Source of the DNA: Acidobacteriota bacterium
GTDB lineage: Bacteria > Acidobacteriota > Terriglobia > Terriglobales > Acidobacteriaceae
Assembly (NCBI GenBank): GCA_021781255.1
Contig: JAJXXG010000332.1
Span: 1 to 7,999 of the forward strand
Length of the DNA: 7,999 nucleotides
Direction of reading: 5' to 3'
Shown here: positions 6,392-7,999 of the stretch, piece by piece
Layout: every line of letters starts with the position of its first letter
Numbering within the stretch: position 1 is the first letter of the stretch
Made by a program: the position numbers and the translations under genes
Notes under the pieces: model-generated
Told to the model about the DNA's origin: nothing
Databases searched by the model: none
Seen by the model: only the letters and a program-made list of their open reading frames with translations

Positions 6392-6706
6392 CTGACTCAC
6401 CCTCGTCTTCTGGGGAAGGCTAGACACTTCGTTGCACTAGAGGCTCGTGAGAGTCTTGCTCGGCCTGATAGTCCATACGCTCCATCAAGCCATTCTGATC
6501 TTGGAAAATGCTACACAGGCACTCGCATCCAAGATATCGAAATCACTGCGCTTTGTTTGCCATACATTGAGCAGCGCCCTACTGCCAAGCAGCTAGCTGA
6601 TCAGATAGAACGACACTTCCGTCGGCAAAATGCACACACCAGCCTATACCGCTCATTCGCATCAGCAGACTTTTTAGCAAGAGTCAATAAAACGCACAAA
6701 GGCTAA
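6380..6706 (+). pseudogene. Start-less open frame, possible gene remnant
   Basis: From just after a TGA at 6377-6379 to TAA at 6704-6706, 108 codons are open with no ATG or GTG in frame. The translated text includes DIEITALCLPYIEQRP and AKQLADQIERHFRRQN, amphipathic and protein-like, but I recognise no family. It overlaps the 5' end of the glycosyltransferase on the other strand. It may be the 3' end of a truncated gene, or chance. Low confidence. Confidence 0.2.
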
Positions 6707-7081
6707 CATGAATAATAATTATCCGGCAAGAACTTATTGTATAAGTGGGGCTTTAATGCATTCAGGAACTTACTTGTGTTCTAGAACTGGAACATTCCAA
6801 ATAAGAATACTACCTACAACCACCTAATCAGCATTCCAATGGTAGTGATGACGATTGCGACCATTTGGGATAATTATCTGACACTTCTCTTGTGTAAAGA
6901 TCGCCAGATCTCAGAGAAAGACACTAGGAACTAATACGACGACCTACTCCGCGGAAAATACAAAGAGCGGGTGTGAAGGAGATTTATACATCAATAGATA
7001 AGAATTTCTTTGAGATGCGAAACGTAGATTTCTCTGACGTATTCTTATCGATGGCCAATATCCCCGTGCTATCCTTCAGCC
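6392..7081. other. AT-rich segment without an intact gene
   Basis: About 690 bases separate the glycosyltransferase start from the cytochrome start. By hand count GC in 6721-7080 is about 41%, against about 63% in the first 60 bases of the cytochrome gene. No frame here has both a credible start and a recognisable product. On the plus strand 6380-6706 is open without a start codon (listed separately). On the minus strand short protein-like pieces occur in different frames around 6424-6690, interrupted by stops, compatible with a decayed gene but not proof of one. The palindrome GTTCTAGAAC is at 6778-6787. Promoters for the cytochrome unit should lie near the right end, but I see no convincing pair of boxes. 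Confidence 0.6.
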
Positions 7082-7819
7082 GTGTCTTCCCTTCAACCGG
7101 GCCTGAAATCCGATTCCCCTCGGCATGCGGCGCTGGTACGCGTCACTCACTGGCTCACTGTGATTGCATTCCTCGCACTCACGCTCAGCGGCGGCGAGAT
7201 TATCATCTCCCATCCGCGCTTCTATCTTGGCGAAGTCGGCGACGTCAACACCAAGCCGCTCTTCACACTGCCCATTCCCTCCTCGCGCGACACCGTCCCC
7301 ACCGGCTACGGCTACGTGATGCCTGACCAGAACGGCTGGAGCCGCGCGCTTCACTTTCAGGCGGCATGGCTCGTCGTGCTCACCGGGTTGGTGTATGTGT
7401 TGTGGGGTGTGATTCGCGGTCACTTTCGCCGCAAAATGATGCCTGAGCACGGCCAGCATTTCATCCCCGCGCTGCGCCAGTCTTTTACTAAGCTCTTTCG
7501 CCGGGCACCGCCCGACGCCGACGATGCGCATTCCTACAATCTGCTGCAGCGCATCACCTATCTCCTTGTCATCTTCCTGCTCTTTCCGCTCGTCATATGG
7601 ACCGGACTCGCCATGTCTCCGTCGTTCACAGCCAGCTTTCCTGAGACTGTGATTCTGCTTGGCGGCCGGCAAACCGCGCGTACGCTTCATCTCTTTGTCT
7701 CTGTCGCGCTGGTAGTGTTCCTGTTCGTACATCTCGCCATGATTGTGCGTGCAGGCTTCTGGCGACGCACACGCGCCATGATCACAGGCCGAGCTGCGGC
7801 TGAAAGGGAGGAGGCATGA
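7082..7819 (+). CDS. Cytochrome b561-type membrane subunit
   Basis: The 245-residue protein is a four-helix cytochrome b/b6-type subunit. Likely membrane segments are about 22-42, 88-110, 155-178 and 198-222. Histidines placed to bind haem b are His23 (RVTHWL), His91 (ALHFQAAW), His203 (RTLHLF) and His217 (FVHLAM). It would pass electrons between the quinone pool and an exported partner. The next gene overlaps it by 4 bp (ATGA) and encodes a Tat-signal protein, the expected catalytic subunit. The start is GTG 7082, the only credible start before RHAALVRVTHW; no Shine-Dalgarno sequence is visible before it. The start sits exactly at a GC break, so the native leader may have been replaced. Family and topology are clear, substrate partner is inferred. 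Confidence 0.88.
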   Translation: MSSLQPGLKSDSPRHAALVRVTHWLTVIAFLALTLSGGEIIISHPRFYLGEVGDVNTKPLFTLPIPSSRDTVPTGYGYVMPDQNGWSRALHFQAAWLVVLTGLVYVLWGVIRGHFRRKMMPEHGQHFIPALRQSFTKLFRRAPPDADDAHSYNLLQRITYLLVIFLLFPLVIWTGLAMSPSFTASFPETVILLGGRQTARTLHLFVSVALVVFLFVHLAMIVRAGFWRRTRAMITGRAAAEREEA

Positions 7820-7999
7820 AGCCCACATCCCGTCGCAAGTTCCTGTTGGGTGGTGCGGCCGCGGTGGCGGGCGTCTCCGGCCTTGCCGTGGCAGACAGGA
7901 TAGCCAAGCGCTACGGGCTTATTCCGCCGGACAGTGGCGGCATCTGGGGTCCCGGCGAAACTCTGACCTATGCTGTGCAGCGCATCCTGGGCACGCACG
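7816..7999 (+). CDS. Tat-exported protein, probable molybdopterin-dependent oxidoreductase, 3' end cut by window edge
   Basis: Only the first 61 codons are in the window. They begin MKPTSRRKFLLGGAAAVAG, a twin-arginine signal (SRRKFLL, then a weakly hydrophobic Ala/Gly/Val stretch), so the folded, cofactor-loaded protein would be exported through the Tat system. The following region (RIAKRYGLIPPDSGGIWGPGETLTYAVQRIL) resembles the lead-in of sulfite-oxidase/YedY-type molybdopterin oxidoreductases, but the catalytic domain lies past the edge. The start has an excellent ribosome site, AGGGAGGAGG, ending just before the ATG, and overlaps the cytochrome stop by 4 bp (ATGA), so the two are co-translated. 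A cytochrome b561 subunit followed by a Tat-exported molybdoprotein is a known redox pairing. Tat export is well supported; the enzyme class is inferred mainly from context. Confidence 0.75.
   Translation, partial: MKPTSRRKFLLGGAAAVAGVSGLAVADRIAKRYGLIPPDSGGIWGPGETLTYAVQRILGTH

Noticed and set aside
6570..6690. Minus-strand fragment starting MSGIGWCVHFADG, reminiscent of the N-terminus of asparagine-synthase-like proteins
   Set aside because: The frame stops after about 25 codons and the following frames do not continue the family; the resemblance is too short to call.
6973..7326. GTG-started 117-codon frame running into the cytochrome gene
   Set aside because: The first part is AT-rich and unrecognised, the rest is an out-of-frame reading of the cytochrome gene with Arg/His-rich text; a remnant N-terminus cannot be excluded but is not supported.
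7076..7828. 250-codon open frame antisense to the cytochrome gene
   Set aside because: The sense frame has four membrane helices and placed histidines; the antisense text is charged and family-less, a shadow.

Overview
The window looks like a chromosomal segment of an Acidobacteriota (Terriglobia-type) bacterium. This rests on inference: a secreted S10 serine carboxypeptidase-like protein, a cytochrome b561-type subunit followed by a Tat-exported oxidoreductase, a PLP decarboxylase paired with a mutarotase-like protein, and about 60% GC in the core genes. No rRNA, tRNA, CRISPR array, transposase or phage gene is visible.

Layout. Positions 1-2201 (minus strand) hold a two-gene unit: a group II PLP-dependent decarboxylase whose stop overlaps the start of a galactose-mutarotase-like gene (TGATG junction). 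The mutarotase runs off the left edge and lacks its C-terminus. A divergent gap leads to a plus-strand cold-shock protein (2452-2652) with a long leader and a strong terminator hairpin. Next comes a minus-strand 124-residue coiled-coil protein of unknown function (2914-3288), then a divergently transcribed secreted S10 peptidase (3602-5239) closed by a 20-bp perfect hairpin.

From about 5304 to 7080 the character changes. GC falls to roughly 40-53% by hand count. The only recognisable gene is a family 2 glycosyltransferase on the minus strand, split into two overlapping frames at a 5-bp tandem duplication (TGCCA twice, 5746-5755). Behind it lie about 690 bp with no intact gene. I read this as a decaying, probably transferred segment. 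GC jumps back to about 63% at 7081, exactly where a cytochrome b561-like membrane subunit begins (7082, GTG). That gene overlaps by 4 bp with a Tat-signal protein cut by the right edge, probably a molybdopterin oxidoreductase.

How the genes may work together: the last two would form a respiratory or periplasmic redox pair (haem b membrane anchor plus exported catalytic subunit). The decarboxylase and mutarotase are probably co-translated, but no shared pathway is evident. The other genes look like single-gene units. The most notable signals are the split glycosyltransferase, the composition break at the cytochrome start, and two terminators sharing a core with one compensatory base-pair change. 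I found no convincing new multi-gene system.
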